NCBI RefSeq assembly: GCF_003115775.1
Contig: NZ_QEES01000002.1
Coordinates: 1,860,001 to 1,924,000, forward strand
Direction of reading: 5' to 3'
DNA length: 64,000 nt
DNA from: Cellulomonas sp. WB94
GTDB lineage: Bacteria > Actinomycetota > Actinomycetes > Actinomycetales > Cellulomonadaceae
Shown here: piece by piece, positions 9,448 through 18,777 of the stretch
Layout: each line of letters starts with the position of its first letter
Position numbering within the stretch: the first letter of the stretch is position 1
Position numbers and translations under genes: made by a program
The notes under the pieces: generated by a model
The model's input: only the letters and a program-made list of their open reading frames with translations
The model's database searches: none
What the model was told of the DNA's origin: nothing

Positions 9448-10452
9448 ATGGCACGCATCGAGGATCCACGTACTGCACCGCCGCTGCGCTGGGGAATCCT
9501 GGGCGCCGGCTACATCGCCGGTGACTTCGCCGACGCCGTCAACGCGCACACGCGCGCCCAGCTCGTCGCGGTCGGATCGCGCAACCGTGACCGCGCCGAG
9601 CGATTCGCGACCGGGCACGGCATCCCGACGACCCACATCGGCTACCGCGACCTCGTCGAGGACCCGCAGGTGGACGCGGTGTACGTGGCGACGCCGCACT
9701 CCGAGCACCGTGAGCACGCGCTCCTCGCGATCGCGGCCGGCAAGCACGTGCTCGTCGAGAAGTCGTTCACGCGCAACGCGGGCGAGGCCGAGGAGGTCTT
9801 CGCCGCCGCCAGGGCAGCGGGCGTCTTCGTCATGGAGGCGATGTGGACACGTTTCCTGCCGCACGTCGCCGCCCTGCACCAGCTCATCGACGCGGGCGAG
9901 ATCGGCGAGATCGTCAACCTCTCCGCCGACCACGGCCAGCGGTTCGCGTTCAAGCCCAAGAGCCGGCTGTTCGACCCGGCTCTCGCCGGCGGTGCCCTGC
10001 TCGACCTGGGCATCTACCCCGTGTCGTTCGCGCACGACTTCCTCGGCGTGCCCGACTCCGTCAACGCGACGGGTTCGCTCACCGAGACGGGCGTCGACGG
10101 CCAGGTGTCGGTCGTCCTGTCGTACGGCGAGCGCGCCCAGGCGACGCTCTCCACGACCCTGTGGGCCAAGACCCCGACGACGGCCTCCATCTCCGGGACC
10201 GAGGGCTACGTGACGGTCGCGGGCAACTTCTACACGCCGACATCCTTCCGGGTGCAGCGCAACGACGGCCGGGTGTGGACGTTCGACCACCCCAGCCCGC
10301 GAGGCCTGCAGTTCGAGGCCGCCGAGGTGGCGCGTCGCGTCGCCGCTGGCGACACCGAGAGCCCGCGGCTCACCTGGGCCAACACGGTCGAGGTCATGCG
10401 CACGCTCGACGAGGTCCGCGCGCAGATCGGGCTCGTCTACCCCGGGGAGTGA
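9448..10452 (+). CDS. Gfo/Idh/MocA-family NAD(P)-dependent oxidoreductase
   Basis: A 334-residue oxidoreductase with an N-terminal Rossmann fold (GILGAGYIAGDFADAV), an NADP-discriminating region (VGSRNRDRAERFA) and the EKS variant of the EKP motif (VLVEKSFTRN). The C-terminal alpha/beta domain carries GGALLDLGIYPVSFA, which includes the family's substrate-site region. Members act on sugars, inositols or dihydrodiols; the substrate is unknown here. A TAGGTT hexamer ends 6 nt before the ATG with no Shine-Dalgarno, suggesting a leaderless mRNA. Confidence 0.9.
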   Translation: MARIEDPRTAPPLRWGILGAGYIAGDFADAVNAHTRAQLVAVGSRNRDRAERFATGHGIPTTHIGYRDLVEDPQVDAVYVATPHSEHREHALLAIAAGKHVLVEKSFTRNAGEAEEVFAAARAAGVFVMEAMWTRFLPHVAALHQLIDAGEIGEIVNLSADHGQRFAFKPKSRLFDPALAGGALLDLGIYPVSFAHDFLGVPDSVNATGSLTETGVDGQVSVVLSYGERAQATLSTTLWAKTPTTASISGTEGYVTVAGNFYTPTSFRVQRNDGRVWTFDHPSPRGLQFEAAEVARRVAAGDTESPRLTWANTVEVMRTLDEVRAQIGLVYPGE

Positions 10453-10477
10453 CGTCCGGGTGCGACGGGTGCCGCGG

Positions 10478-12232
10478 TCAGGTGCTCGTCGGTGCGAGCA
10501 CCTGGATCGCGAGCAGCACCACGTCGTCGCCGGGGACATCCGTGACGACGCGTCGCGCGAGGGTCGTGACGAGCTCGTCGGGCGGCACGCCCTGGAGGTC
10601 GCCCGCCGCCTCGGCCAGGGCCGCGAGGCTCACCGCGAGCGCCTCGTCGCGTCGCTCGACGAGGCCGTCGGTGTAGAGCAGCACCACGTCGCCGACCTGC
10701 AGGGCCTCCGAGTGGTCGTGCCGCTCGGTGTCGGGCGCGACGCCGATGATCAGGTCGTTGGGTCGGTCGAGGACGCGCGCGCCCTCACCCGGACGGATGA
10801 GGATCGGCGCGGGGTGGCCCGCGCTCGACCACGTGAGCACCTGACCGTCACCCGTGGGGCCGACGTCGCAGCGGCCCGCGAGGACGGTCGCGACGCTGCG
10901 GAGCCCGATGTCCTCGTTCGCCCGGTCGAGGCGCTGGAGCCACGTCGACGGATGGTCGGGCCGGTCCCAGGCGAGCGTCCGCAGGCTGGAGCGCAGCTGG
11001 CCCATGCGCGCCGCCGCGTCCATGTCATGACCGGTGACGTCGCCGACCATCACGGCGACGGCGCCGTCGGGCAGGACGATCGCGTCGTACCAGTCGCCGC
11101 CGACCGCGTCGGCCCGGCCCGCGGGCAGGTAGTGCGCGACGAGGTGCAGACGGGGTGGCTGGGGGAGGGCCGTCAGCATCGCCTCCTGGAGCGTGCGGGC
11201 GACGTCGCGGCGCTCGGCGAAGAGCTGTGCCCGTTCGAGCGCCTGCGCGGTGTATGCCGCCAGCGCGTTCTTCAGGGCGCGGTTGTCCGTCGCGAAGTCG
11301 CGGGACTCGGACCAGGCCAGGGTGAGCACGCCGTCGAGGCGATGGCCCGCGACGAGCGGGAGCACGGCGACCGCACCACCGTCCGGGCTGGCCGTTCCTC
11401 GCAGCGCGGGGAACGCAGCGATCATCTCGGCGTGGTCGGCGAAGAACAGCGACTCGCGCGTGCGGGCGACGTGGCACGTCGGGACCTCCGCGTCGATCCG
11501 CACGCGTTCCCGGCCGACCTCGTCGTCGGACGCGGGGGAGGTCCGTACGTGCGTGAGGCTCCGGCCGGAGGGGTCGACGACCGAGATCCACGTCCGTGAG
11601 GTGCCCAGCCCGGCCTCGGCGACGCCGGCCACGGTGCGAGCGACGTCTTCGATGGTCAGGGCGTCGTGGAACGCGTCGCTCATGAGGAGCAGCACCCCCG
11701 CCTGGCGGGCAGCGCTCGTGGCCCGACCGTGCTCCTGGCGCACCTGCTCGCGCTCGCCCCGGAGGCGCAGCTCCGAGCTGCACGCCTCGGCGAGGTCGCG
11801 GAGCAGCGCGAGCTCGCGTTCGTCCCACACGCGCGGCTCGCGGTCGATCGCGGCGAGCGCCCCGACCACGGTGCCGGTCTCGTCGACCAGCGGGAACCCT
11901 GCATACGCGACGATGTCGAGGGCGCCGCGCGCCGGGGCGTCGGCCAGCAGCTCCACGAGGCGCACCTCCTCGACGACCAGCGCGGAGCGGGACGCGACGA
12001 CGTGGCGGCAGAACGAGTCCGTGAGCGGGCTGAACCGGTCGGCGTCGAGACCCGCAGGGAGCCCCGCAGCGCCGGGGTAGACCTGGCCTGACCGCGACAC
12101 GAGGGACACCAGGACGAGCGGGACGTCGAGATGGCGCCGGGCGATCTGCGCGAGGCGGTCGAATGCCGGGTCGGGCTGGGCAGGGAGCAACCACGAGGTC
12201 GGGAGGGCCTCGTCGGGGTGCAGAACCGTCAT
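10478..12232 (-). CDS. GAF-domain PP2C/SpoIIE-type serine phosphatase
   Basis: A cytosolic signalling phosphatase of 584 residues. Two GAF-like sensor domains (about 20-160 and 190-340) precede a PPM/SpoIIE domain (about 370-580). The metal-binding motifs are GGDWYDAI, VGDVTGHDMDAA, LYTDGLVERRD and GDDVVLL. Phosphatases of this type dephosphorylate STAS antagonists in partner-switching control of sigma factors (family knowledge). The start has a strong GGAGGACA 4-10 nt upstream. It is convergent with the preceding oxidoreductase gene (25-bp gap). No kinase or STAS gene is adjacent, but both exist in the window. Confidence 0.9.
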   Translation of the reverse strand: MTVLHPDEALPTSWLLPAQPDPAFDRLAQIARRHLDVPLVLVSLVSRSGQVYPGAAGLPAGLDADRFSPLTDSFCRHVVASRSALVVEEVRLVELLADAPARGALDIVAYAGFPLVDETGTVVGALAAIDREPRVWDERELALLRDLAEACSSELRLRGEREQVRQEHGRATSAARQAGVLLLMSDAFHDALTIEDVARTVAGVAEAGLGTSRTWISVVDPSGRSLTHVRTSPASDDEVGRERVRIDAEVPTCHVARTRESLFFADHAEMIAAFPALRGTASPDGGAVAVLPLVAGHRLDGVLTLAWSESRDFATDNRALKNALAAYTAQALERAQLFAERRDVARTLQEAMLTALPQPPRLHLVAHYLPAGRADAVGGDWYDAIVLPDGAVAVMVGDVTGHDMDAAARMGQLRSSLRTLAWDRPDHPSTWLQRLDRANEDIGLRSVATVLAGRCDVGPTGDGQVLTWSSAGHPAPILIRPGEGARVLDRPNDLIIGVAPDTERHDHSEALQVGDVVLLYTDGLVERRDEALAVSLAALAEAAGDLQGVPPDELVTTLARRVVTDVPGDDVVLLAIQVLAPTST

Positions 12233-12385
12233 GAACTGTCCTCCGGGGCGTGGGACCGTGAACCAGTCTGACAGGGTGGCCAGCCAGGCGCGTCCCGGGC
12301 GCGGGTGAGTTCGGCGGGCCGCGCTGCCTGCCTCGGCGGGTGGCGTCGGCGGGTGGCGTCGGCGCCGACGGATACCCTGACGCTC

Positions 12386-13060
12386 GTGACTGCGACCGTG
12401 CCCGAGGAGCCCGTCCGGCGAACCGACGCCGACGCCGAGGCCCGGGGCCTGTTCGTGTCGTTCGAGGGCGGCGACGGTGCCGGCAAGTCCACGCAGGTCG
12501 GCCGTCTCGGCGAGTGGGTCCGTGGCCTCGGCCGCGAGGTGGTGCTCACGCGCGAGCCGGGCGGCACGGACCTCGGTCTGGCCTTGCGGGACGCGCTCCT
12601 GCACGGCGACCACGTCGACCCGCGCGCCGAGGCGCTCCTGTACGCGGCCGACCGCGCGCACCACGTCGCCTCGGTCGTCCGGCCCGCGCTCGAGCGCGGT
12701 GCGGTCGTCATCACGGACCGCTACCTCGACTCGTCGGTCGCCTACCAGGGTGGCGGCCGGGACCTGGGGGCCGACGAGGTCGAGAAGCTGTCGCTGTGGG
12801 CGACGCACGGCCTGCTCCCGCGGCTCACGGTGCTGCTCGACCTGGACCCGGAGTCGGGCCGCACGCGCCTGACCGGCGACCCCGACCGGCTCGAGCGCGC
12901 CGGGAGCGCGTTCCACCGCCGCACCCGTGAGGCCTTCCTGGCCCGGGCCGCCGCAGACCCCGGCCGCTGGCTCGTGCTCGACGCGTCGCGCGGGGTCGAA
13001 GACCTCGCCGCAGACGTCCGCGCCCGCGTCGCACCGCTGCTCGCGGAGGTCTCGGCATGA
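12386..13060 (+). CDS. tmk: Thymidylate kinase
   Basis: Phosphorylates dTMP to dTDP. The 224-residue protein has the P-loop GGDGAGKST, the substrate loop TREPGGT, the [12 protein letters not shown] motif and a C-terminal lid segment with FLARAAADP. The GTG at 12386 was chosen over earlier starts because TACCCT lies 7 nt upstream, as for a leaderless transcript, and the length then fits the family. It overlaps holB by four bases (ATGA), so the two are translationally coupled. Confidence 0.95.
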   Translation: MTATVPEEPVRRTDADAEARGLFVSFEGGDGAGKSTQVGRLGEWVRGLGREVVLTREPGGTDLGLALRDALLHGDHVDPRAEALLYAADRAHHVASVVRPALERGAVVITDRYLDSSVAYQGGGRDLGADEVEKLSLWATHGLLPRLTVLLDLDPESGRTRLTGDPDRLERAGSAFHRRTREAFLARAAADPGRWLVLDASRGVEDLAADVRARVAPLLAEVSA

Positions 13061-14202
13061 GGCCCGACGGCGTCTGGGCTGAGCTCGTCGGGCAGGAGCC
13101 CGCGGTCGAGGTGCTGCGCGGAGCCGTCCAGGACCCGACGCGGATGACGCACGCCTGGCTCGTGACCGGCCCGCCGGGTTCGGGTCGGTCGACGGCGGCG
13201 CGAGCGTTCGCGGCCGCCCTGCAGTGCGAGTCCGGCGGCTGCGGTCGCTGCCACGCGTGCGTGACGGTGCTGCAGGGGCTGCACCCCGACGTGACCGTCG
13301 TGGCGACCGAGGGCGTCGTCATCCGCGCCGACACCGCTCGGCCGCTCGTCGAGCTCGCCCAGCGCTCGCCGTCGTCGGGGCGGTGGCGCGTGATCATCGT
13401 CGAGGACGCGGACCGGCTCAACGAGACGAGCGGGAACGTGCTGCTCAAGGCGATCGAGGAGCCGCCGCCGCGCACGGTGTGGGTGCTGTGCGCGCCGAGC
13501 CCGCAGGACGTGCTCGTGACGTTGCGGTCGCGCAGCCGCGCGGTGGCGCTGCGCGTGCCCCCCGTGGACGCGGTCGCGGCGCTGCTCGTCGAGCGCGACG
13601 GGATCGACCCGGCCGTCGCCGCCGTCGCGGCCCGTGCGGCGCAGAGCCACGTCGGGATCGCGCGCCGGCTGGCCCGCGACCCGCAGGCCCGGGCCCGCCG
13701 TGCCACGGTGCTGTCGATCCCGCCGCGCGTGCGCGGCGTGGGGGACGCGGTCCTCGCCGCCGGCGACCTGGTCGCGACCGCGCAGGCCGACGCGAAGGCC
13801 GCGACCGAGCAGCGCGACGCCGAGGAACGCTCGGAGCTGCTGCGCTCGATGGGCGCCGAGGGCTCGGCGACGATCCCGCCCGCCCTGCGTGCCCAGGTCC
13901 GCGACCTCGAGGGTGACCAGAAGCGGCGTGCGACCCGCGCGCAGCGTGACGTCCTCGACCGCGCGATGCTCGACCTGCTCTCGCTGTACCGCGACGTGCT
14001 CGTCGTCCAGCTCGGTGCGGGCGTCGAGCTGGTGAACGTCGAGCACGAGGAGTCGGTGCGGGCGCTCGCGGCGTCGAGCACCCCCGAGCAGACGGTCCGT
14101 CGCATGGACGCGATCGGTGAGGCGCGCACCCGGATCGCCGGCAACGTCGCGCCGCTGCTCGCCGTCGAGGCCATGACGATCGCGCTGCGCCCGCAGGGCT
14201 GA
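13057..14202 (+). CDS. holB: DNA polymerase III delta' subunit
   Basis: Clamp-loader subunit of 381 residues. The AAA+ fold is clear: [13 protein letters not shown], a degenerate Walker [10 protein letters not shown] (arginine replaces the lysine, as usual for delta', which does not hydrolyse ATP), four cysteines of the zinc module in [12 protein letters not shown], and the [16 protein letters not shown] and [10 protein letters not shown] segments. The start ATG lies inside the tmk stop. The 3' end carries three degenerate 24-bp tandem repeats that include the stop codon (separate entry). Confidence 0.95.
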   Translation: MRPDGVWAELVGQEPAVEVLRGAVQDPTRMTHAWLVTGPPGSGRSTAARAFAAALQCESGGCGRCHACVTVLQGLHPDVTVVATEGVVIRADTARPLVELAQRSPSSGRWRVIIVEDADRLNETSGNVLLKAIEEPPPRTVWVLCAPSPQDVLVTLRSRSRAVALRVPPVDAVAALLVERDGIDPAVAAVAARAAQSHVGIARRLARDPQARARRATVLSIPPRVRGVGDAVLAAGDLVATAQADAKAATEQRDAEERSELLRSMGAEGSATIPPALRAQVRDLEGDQKRRATRAQRDVLDRAMLDLLSLYRDVLVVQLGAGVELVNVEHEESVRALAASSTPEQTVRRMDAIGEARTRIAGNVAPLLAVEAMTIALRPQG

Positions 14203-14266
14203 CGGGTGCCTCGACCGCGGGGCTGACCGGCGCCTCGACCGCTGCGCTGACGGACCGCAGCGACCC
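14196..14266. repeat. Three degenerate 24-bp tandem repeats across the holB stop codon
   Basis: Units begin at 14196, 14220 and 14244. The core GGCTGACGGGTGCCTCGACC recurs with about 85% identity in unit 2 and weaker identity in unit 3. Unit 1 contains the holB TGA. Because 24 is a multiple of three, the TGA is repeated in frame. Confidence 0.8.
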
Positions 14267-14295
14267 GGCACAGCGAACCCCTCTACCCTGGGCGC

Positions 14296-15900
14296 GTGCC
14301 GTTCGCCCTGCCTGCCCCTGCCTCACGCCGCGCCGCCGACCCTTCGAGCGCCGGGCGGGTGGGGCCCCGACGCGGCGTGCTCCGCGCCGCGAGCCTGGTC
14401 GCCGTGGTCGCGCTCGTCGTCGCGGGCTGCTCGACGGCCAAGCACCAGTCCGCGGTGCCGACGGCCGCGGCCGCGACGTCGTCGGGCCCGACCGCTGCCA
14501 CTGCCGGTCTCGAGCGGTTCTACGGGCAGCAGCTCGACTGGACCACGTGCGGGAAGTTCGAGTGCGCGAAGGCGACGGTCCCCGTCGACTGGTCCGCGCC
14601 GGACGGAGACGTCATCCAGCTGGCGCTCGAGCGTCAGCGGGCCACGGGCGGCACGGCCGTCGGCTCGCTCCTCGTGAACCCCGGTGGTCCGGGCGCGTCC
14701 GGCGTCGATGCGCTCGAGTCGGTCGCCCTCGAGCGGATCAGCGCCAGCGTCCTGGCGAAGTACGACGTCGTGGGTTTCGACCCGCGCGGGGTGGCCCGGT
14801 CCGCACCCGTGACGTGCGCCGACAGCACGACCCTGGACTCGATCGTCTCGGCCGACCCCGACTACTCGACGCCCGCGGGCATCGACGCCGTCGAGCAGAC
14901 GTTCGCGGCGTTCGGGGCCGCATGCCTCGCCAACACGGGCCCCCTGCTCGGTCACGTGGACACGGTGAGCGCAGCCAAGGACATGGACGTCCTCCGGGCC
15001 GCGCTCGGCGACGACAAGCTCACCTACCTCGGCTACTCCTACGGCACCCAGCTCGGTGCGACGTATGCGGCGCTGTTCCCCGAGCGCGTCGGGCGACTCG
15101 TCCTCGACGGCGCGCTCGACCCGACGCTGACGTACGACGAGACGTCGATCGGCCAGGCCAAGGGCTTCGAGTCGGCGCTGCGCGCCTACGTCACCGACTG
15201 CCAGGCGGGCAAGGGCTGCCCGCTGACCGGCTCGGTCGACGACGGTCTGGCGCAGATCAAGGCCCTGCTCGACCGCGCCCGGGCGAAGCCGCTGACCACG
15301 GACCAGGCCGGCCGGCGACTCACGGGCAGCCTAGCGTTCACCGGGATCGCCCTCCCGCTGTACTCGAGCAGCTACTGGACCTACCTGACCGCCGCCCTGA
15401 CGACGGCGCTGCAGTCCGGCGACGGCTCGGGCCTGCTGAGCCTCGCCGACACCTACTACGAGCGTTCGCCCGACGGCACGTACGCGAACAACTCGACCGA
15501 GGCGTTCTGGTCCATCGGGTGCGTCGACGACCAGCCGTCGGCGGACCCGGCGGACATGGCGGCGTCCGCCGCCGCGATCCAGGCGGCCGCACCCACGGTC
15601 GGGTACTTCTTCGCGTACGGAGCGGTCATCTGCGCGAAGTGGCCGGTGCCCGAGGTCGGCCCGCTCGACTCGTACGCTGCGGAGGGCGCAGCCCCGATCC
15701 TCGTCGTCGGCACGACCAACGACCCTGCGACGCCCTACGCGTGGGCGGAGTCGCTGTCGAAGCTGCTCTCGTCTGGCGTCCTGCTGACCTACAAGGGCGA
15801 GGGGCACACGGCCTACGGCGTCGCCAACGACTGCCTCAACGGCGCTGTCGACGCGTACCTCCTCGACGGCACCGTCCCCGCGGACGGCACGCGCTGCTGA
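14296..15900 (+). CDS. Secreted alpha/beta-hydrolase lipoprotein, tripeptidyl-aminopeptidase-like
   Basis: A 534-residue exported hydrolase. The signal peptide ends in a lipobox (ALVVAGC), so it is probably a lipoprotein. The alpha/beta-hydrolase core has NPGGPGASG (oxyanion region), DPRGVARS, the nucleophile elbow LGYSYGTQLG, and a late ND..TP segment with the histidine in GEGHTAYG. The C-terminal TAP-like domain is present. Homologues in Streptomyces (SlpD/E, Tap) remove tripeptides from secreted proteins. The GTG start has TACCCT exactly 6 nt upstream, again leaderless in appearance. It is the last gene before tRNA-Thr. Confidence 0.9.
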   Translation: MPFALPAPASRRAADPSSAGRVGPRRGVLRAASLVAVVALVVAGCSTAKHQSAVPTAAAATSSGPTAATAGLERFYGQQLDWTTCGKFECAKATVPVDWSAPDGDVIQLALERQRATGGTAVGSLLVNPGGPGASGVDALESVALERISASVLAKYDVVGFDPRGVARSAPVTCADSTTLDSIVSADPDYSTPAGIDAVEQTFAAFGAACLANTGPLLGHVDTVSAAKDMDVLRAALGDDKLTYLGYSYGTQLGATYAALFPERVGRLVLDGALDPTLTYDETSIGQAKGFESALRAYVTDCQAGKGCPLTGSVDDGLAQIKALLDRARAKPLTTDQAGRRLTGSLAFTGIALPLYSSSYWTYLTAALTTALQSGDGSGLLSLADTYYERSPDGTYANNSTEAFWSIGCVDDQPSADPADMAASAAAIQAAAPTVGYFFAYGAVICAKWPVPEVGPLDSYAAEGAAPILVVGTTNDPATPYAWAESLSKLLSSGVLLTYKGEGHTAYGVANDCLNGAVDAYLLDGTVPADGTRC

Positions 15901-15916
15901 CGGGGCGCCACCCGCT

Positions 15917-15945
15917 TTGGAACCGGGCGCTCGGCCCGTTACAGT
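15917..15945 (+). promoter_or_regulatory. Promoter of tRNA-Thr
   Basis: A -35 TTGGAA (15917-15922) and a -10 TACAGT (15940-15945) are separated by exactly 17 bp and lie about 40 bp before the mature tRNA. This is a good housekeeping-sigma match. Confidence 0.65.
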
Positions 15946-15986
15946 AGGCGGCGGTCCACCGGGGGCGTCGTCTCCTGGCAGCACCG

Positions 15987-16062
15987 GCCGCCTTAGCTCA
16001 GTCGGTAGAGCGTCTCACTCGTAATGAGAAGGTCAACAGTTCGATTCTGTTAGGCGGCTCCA
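15987..16062 (+). tRNA. tRNA-Thr, anticodon CGT
   Basis: A 76-nt cloverleaf. The seven-base acceptor arms (GCCGCCT and AGGCGGC) pair perfectly. The D-loop, a five-base anticodon stem (TCTCA/TGAGA) around CTCGTAA, and the T-arm with TTCGATT are present. The anticodon CGT reads ACG codons. The CCA is encoded, with T as the discriminator base. Confidence 0.97.
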
Positions 16063-16069
16063 CACGGAA

Positions 16070-16107
16070 ACGGCCCCTCACCTGCCCAAGCGCAGGAGAG
16101 GGGCCGT
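16070..16107 (+). terminator. Hairpin terminator after tRNA-Thr
   Basis: A nine-base outer stem (ACGGCCCCT/AGGGGCCGT) encloses a second CCTGC/GCAGG stem. It begins 8 bp after the tRNA CCA. Confidence 0.75.
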
Positions 16108-16166
16108 CGTGACAAGAAGGTGCTGACAGCCAATCTGACAGTCGTTCGCGCATCTGGCCCCCAACG

Positions 16167-16208
16167 ACGACCACGCCCCACCTGCTTAGGGAGGTGGGGC
16201 GTGGTCGT
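16167..16208. terminator. Perfect 17-bp hairpin
   Basis: The arms 16167-16183 and 16192-16208 are perfectly complementary with an 8-nt loop. It may be a second terminator, possibly for a lost gene, because the tRNA already has its own hairpin 60 bp earlier. Orientation cannot be decided. Confidence 0.6.
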
Positions 16209-16686
16209 GTGCCGGGCAGGTGAGCGGTCGAGCACCGTCACCTGATCCCGCGGTCAGCTTGGCGTCCCTGATCCGTCACTATGTGGCACGTCGCGGAGCA
16301 TGTCTGCTCGGATGCGCCGCGCGAGAGTCAGACTGCGACGACACCATCAGCCTCGGTGGGCGAGTCAAGGTTCATGTCAGTCGTGGTGGTGACCGTGCGC
16401 GCGGTGATCGTCTCGGAGGCGACGGGCCGCGTCCCGGCGATAATGCCAAGTCAGTCCGAGCACATCGAGCTCCGCGTTGTCATCCCGATCGTGTCGTTCC
16501 AAGGCCTGTTCGCGGTCGGGTCGTGGGTACGGCGCCCGCAGCGCCACGCGTGCACCGTCCCGGTCACAGTGGAGTCCGTCCCACGGACCGCGAGAATCCC
16601 ACGCGTCCCGCACCACCACCCCACCCGCACAACCGGGCAGCTGACGACGGTGGCAGGCCCCCTGGCTCACCTCCGCGCGGCCGGCT
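16209..16686 (-). other. Intergenic/degenerate stretch left of the IS block; possible gene remnant
   Basis: No convincing intact gene. On the minus strand 16377-16670 is open and its last part (ERHDRDDNAELDVLGLTW followed by basic residues) vaguely resembles the C-terminus of DUF559/Vsr-type endonuclease-fold proteins, but the N-terminal half is absent and the match is by eye only. It could be a remnant truncated by the IS110 insertion at 16687. Confidence 0.25.
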
Positions 16687-16703
16687 TGATGCTCCTATCT
16701 GTG

Positions 16704-17933
16704 TCAAACGGTCGCGAGGAGCTGTTGGTAGGCGGTGGCGAGTTGGGCGTTCGGGCGGATGCCGCGTTCGAGTTCGGAGATCCGGGCGGGGCAGGTGCCC
16801 AGTCGTGTTGCGATGTCGGTGAGGGTGAGGCGGAGCTGCTGGCGCGCGGCGCGGAATTGACGTGCGTCGGGCACGGGGTCGGGGTGAACGAGTAGGTGCC
16901 AGACCTGCCGGGCGATCGAGCGTTTGAGGCAGCGCATGATCTCGCGGCCGGTCTTTCCCTCGGCGCGGCGGCGCGCGGCGTAGAGGCCCGTTCCGGGGTC
17001 GGTCGTCATGCGTACGAGCGCGATCTGGTGCAGGGCGGCGTTGGCTTGCCGGTCGCCGCCGCGGTTGAGGCGGTGGCGGTTGGTCTTGCCCGAGGAGGCG
17101 GGGATGGGCGCGGTGCCGCATAGTGCGGCGAACGCGGCCTCGCTGCGCAATCGTTCGGGGTTGTCGCCGGCGGTGACCAGCAGCTGCGCCGCGGTGACGG
17201 TCCCGAATGCGGCGCGTAGCGCGGGGTTGGCGGAGTCGACGAGGGCGGCGAGGTCCTGCTCGAGCTCGTCGATCTCCGCGGCCAGGTGCTGGTAGCGGCG
17301 GGCGAGGTGTCGTAGTCCCTGACCGGTCGCGGCTTGCACGCTGGTGATCGCGGGCCCGGGGCGTGTGGCTGCCAGGGTGGCCATCAGGTCCTCGTTGCCC
17401 GTGATGGCCGACCACCGGGTGCGGACCGGCTCGGGTGCGGTGACCAGTAGCGACTTGACCTGCCGCAGCAAGGCGGTGCGGGCCTTGACCGCCGAGCGTC
17501 GCACGGCGAGCAGGACACGGACTTGCTCCACGAGCCCGTCGCCGTCTTTCGGGATGGGCAGCGCCTCGCCGGCGAGGACCTGCCGGGCAGCGGCCAGGGC
17601 GTCGATCGGGTCGGACTTGCCCCGCCGCCGCATGGCACGCTTGGGACGGATCACCTCGGCGACCTCGATGCCTACCCCGCGCAGGTAGCGGGCCACGCCG
17701 GCGCCGTAGGAGCTCGTGCCTTCCACCCCGATGCGGACCACGTCGCCGAACGAGATGACGAACTCCAACAGTTGCCGGTAGCCGTCGTCGGTGGCCGTCA
17801 CCTGCCGGTCGCCGAGCACAGCCCCCGTGGCTGCGTTGAGGACCGACACGTGGTGGGTTGCGGCGTGAGTGTCGACACCCGCGACCACCGTGATCGCGGT
17901 TGAAGCAGTGAACGGGTCGATCAGGACCGTCAT
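16704..17933 (-). CDS. IS110-family transposase, copy A (two-residue deletion in a conserved motif)
   Basis: A 409-residue RuvC-like DEDD transposase identical in layout to copy B (22475): D21, E71, D108 and D111, then the Transposase_20 domain and a C-terminal XRE-like helix-turn-helix. It lacks glycine and isoleucine of the FGIGTVTAAQ motif, the helix-hairpin-helix-like start of Transposase_20. This copy may therefore be inactive (inference). The ATG at 17933 matches that of copy B. Confidence 0.92.
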   Translation of the reverse strand: MTVLIDPFTASTAITVVAGVDTHAATHHVSVLNAATGAVLGDRQVTATDDGYRQLLEFVISFGDVVRIGVEGTSSYGAGVARYLRGVGIEVAEVIRPKRAMRRRGKSDPIDALAAARQVLAGEALPIPKDGDGLVEQVRVLLAVRRSAVKARTALLRQVKSLLVTAPEPVRTRWSAITGNEDLMATLAATRPGPAITSVQAATGQGLRHLARRYQHLAAEIDELEQDLAALVDSANPALRAAFGTVTAAQLLVTAGDNPERLRSEAAFAALCGTAPIPASSGKTNRHRLNRGGDRQANAALHQIALVRMTTDPGTGLYAARRRAEGKTGREIMRCLKRSIARQVWHLLVHPDPVPDARQFRAARQQLRLTLTDIATRLGTCPARISELERGIRPNAQLATAYQQLLATV

Positions 17934-18166
17934 GATGGTGCAGCGCCTTCCTGCCGCAGGAGCGCACCGAACCCGGGTCGGGCAGACAAGACGTTGATGG
18001 GACTCTTCGTCAAGCTCGTATGAAGTCATGCCCATCCCGGGCGCGGCGCCTGGACGAACCTCGTCGACGGGTGGACAGATCACGTCCAAGGCAACCCGAC
18101 GGAGTGCCAGTCAAAGCCAGGGTCACACCCGCCGACGAGGCACCTTCATCATCAACGTCAACGCCG
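17934..18166 (-). ncRNA. Candidate bridge-RNA-encoding leader of IS110 copy A
   Basis: The 233-bp leader between the element's left end and its transposase is non-coding and the same as in copy B. In characterised IS110 elements (e.g. IS621) this region encodes a structured RNA that specifies target and donor sites. Hairpin-forming segments are present (see copy B). Expression and RNA ends cannot be read from sequence. Confidence 0.4.
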
Positions 18167-18287
18167 CGTGAAAGATGACCCCCTGGCGCCGGGCGGATTC
18201 TGGTGCTCGTCGCAACACGGGCCTTGACCCCTGAGGGTGGACACGCTGATTCCAGGTCTGGCCTGGAGGAAGCGAGAAGATCTGATC

Positions 18288-18617
18288 ATGGCGAGGAAGA
18301 CGTACTCGGCGGAGTTCCGCCGCGATGCGGTCGAGCTGTACCGCTCGACGCCGACAGCGACGGTCGCGGGGATCGCGGCTGATCTGGGGATCATGGACAC
18401 GACCCTGTCGGGTTGGATCAAGGCCGCTGGGGTGGCGATCCGCGGGCAGTCCCGGCCGGCATCGACGGCCCCGCCGCCGGGTGAGACACCCGAGCAGGAG
18501 CTCGTGCGACTTCGCTCGCGGGTGCGTGAGCTGGAGGACTCCGAGCGCAAGCTGAGCACCGAGCGGGAGATCTTGCGCGCGGCGGCGAAGTATTTCGCCG
18601 GGGAGACGAACTGGTGA
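18288..18617 (+). CDS. IS3-family OrfA
   Basis: A 109-residue helix-turn-helix protein typical of IS3 OrfA: KTYSAEFRRDAVELYR, then GIAADLGIMDTTLSGWIK, and a C-terminal leucine-rich coiled region (LRSRVRELEDSERKLSTER). It overlaps the orfB start by four bases (GTGA), so the downstream frame may be reached by coupling or programmed frameshifting. Confidence 0.9.
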   Translation: MARKTYSAEFRRDAVELYRSTPTATVAGIAADLGIMDTTLSGWIKAAGVAIRGQSRPASTAPPPGETPEQELVRLRSRVRELEDSERKLSTEREILRAAAKYFAGETNW

Positions 18618-18769
18618 GCCGCTTCCAGTTCGTCGCCGACCACCAGTCCACCTTCGAGGTGAAGCGGTTGTGCCAGGTCGTTCAGGTCGCACGGTCCTCG
18701 TTCTACAAATGGCTGTCCGCAGCCCCGGCCCGCGCGGCACGCCAGACGGCCGATGCGGCCCTGGCCGCG

Positions 18770-18777
18770 CGGATCGC
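18770..18777. repeat. 8-bp target-site duplication CGGATCGC of the IS256 element
   Basis: CGGATCGC at 18770-18777 recurs at 20189-20196, immediately outside the two IS256 ends. Eight bp is the usual IS256-family duplication length. Confidence 0.92.

Larger units (their letters stand above)
16687..18166 (-). mobile_element. IS110-family element, copy A (6 bp shorter)
   Basis: The borders were set by comparing both copies: identity starts at 18166 and stops at 16687, outside which the sequences diverge. The length is 1,480 bp against 1,486 bp in copy B; the difference is a 6-bp deletion in the transposase gene near 17204. It has a 233-bp non-coding leader, a single gene and only 17 bp after the stop, with no terminal inverted repeats, which is typical for the IS110 group. 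Confidence 0.92.
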
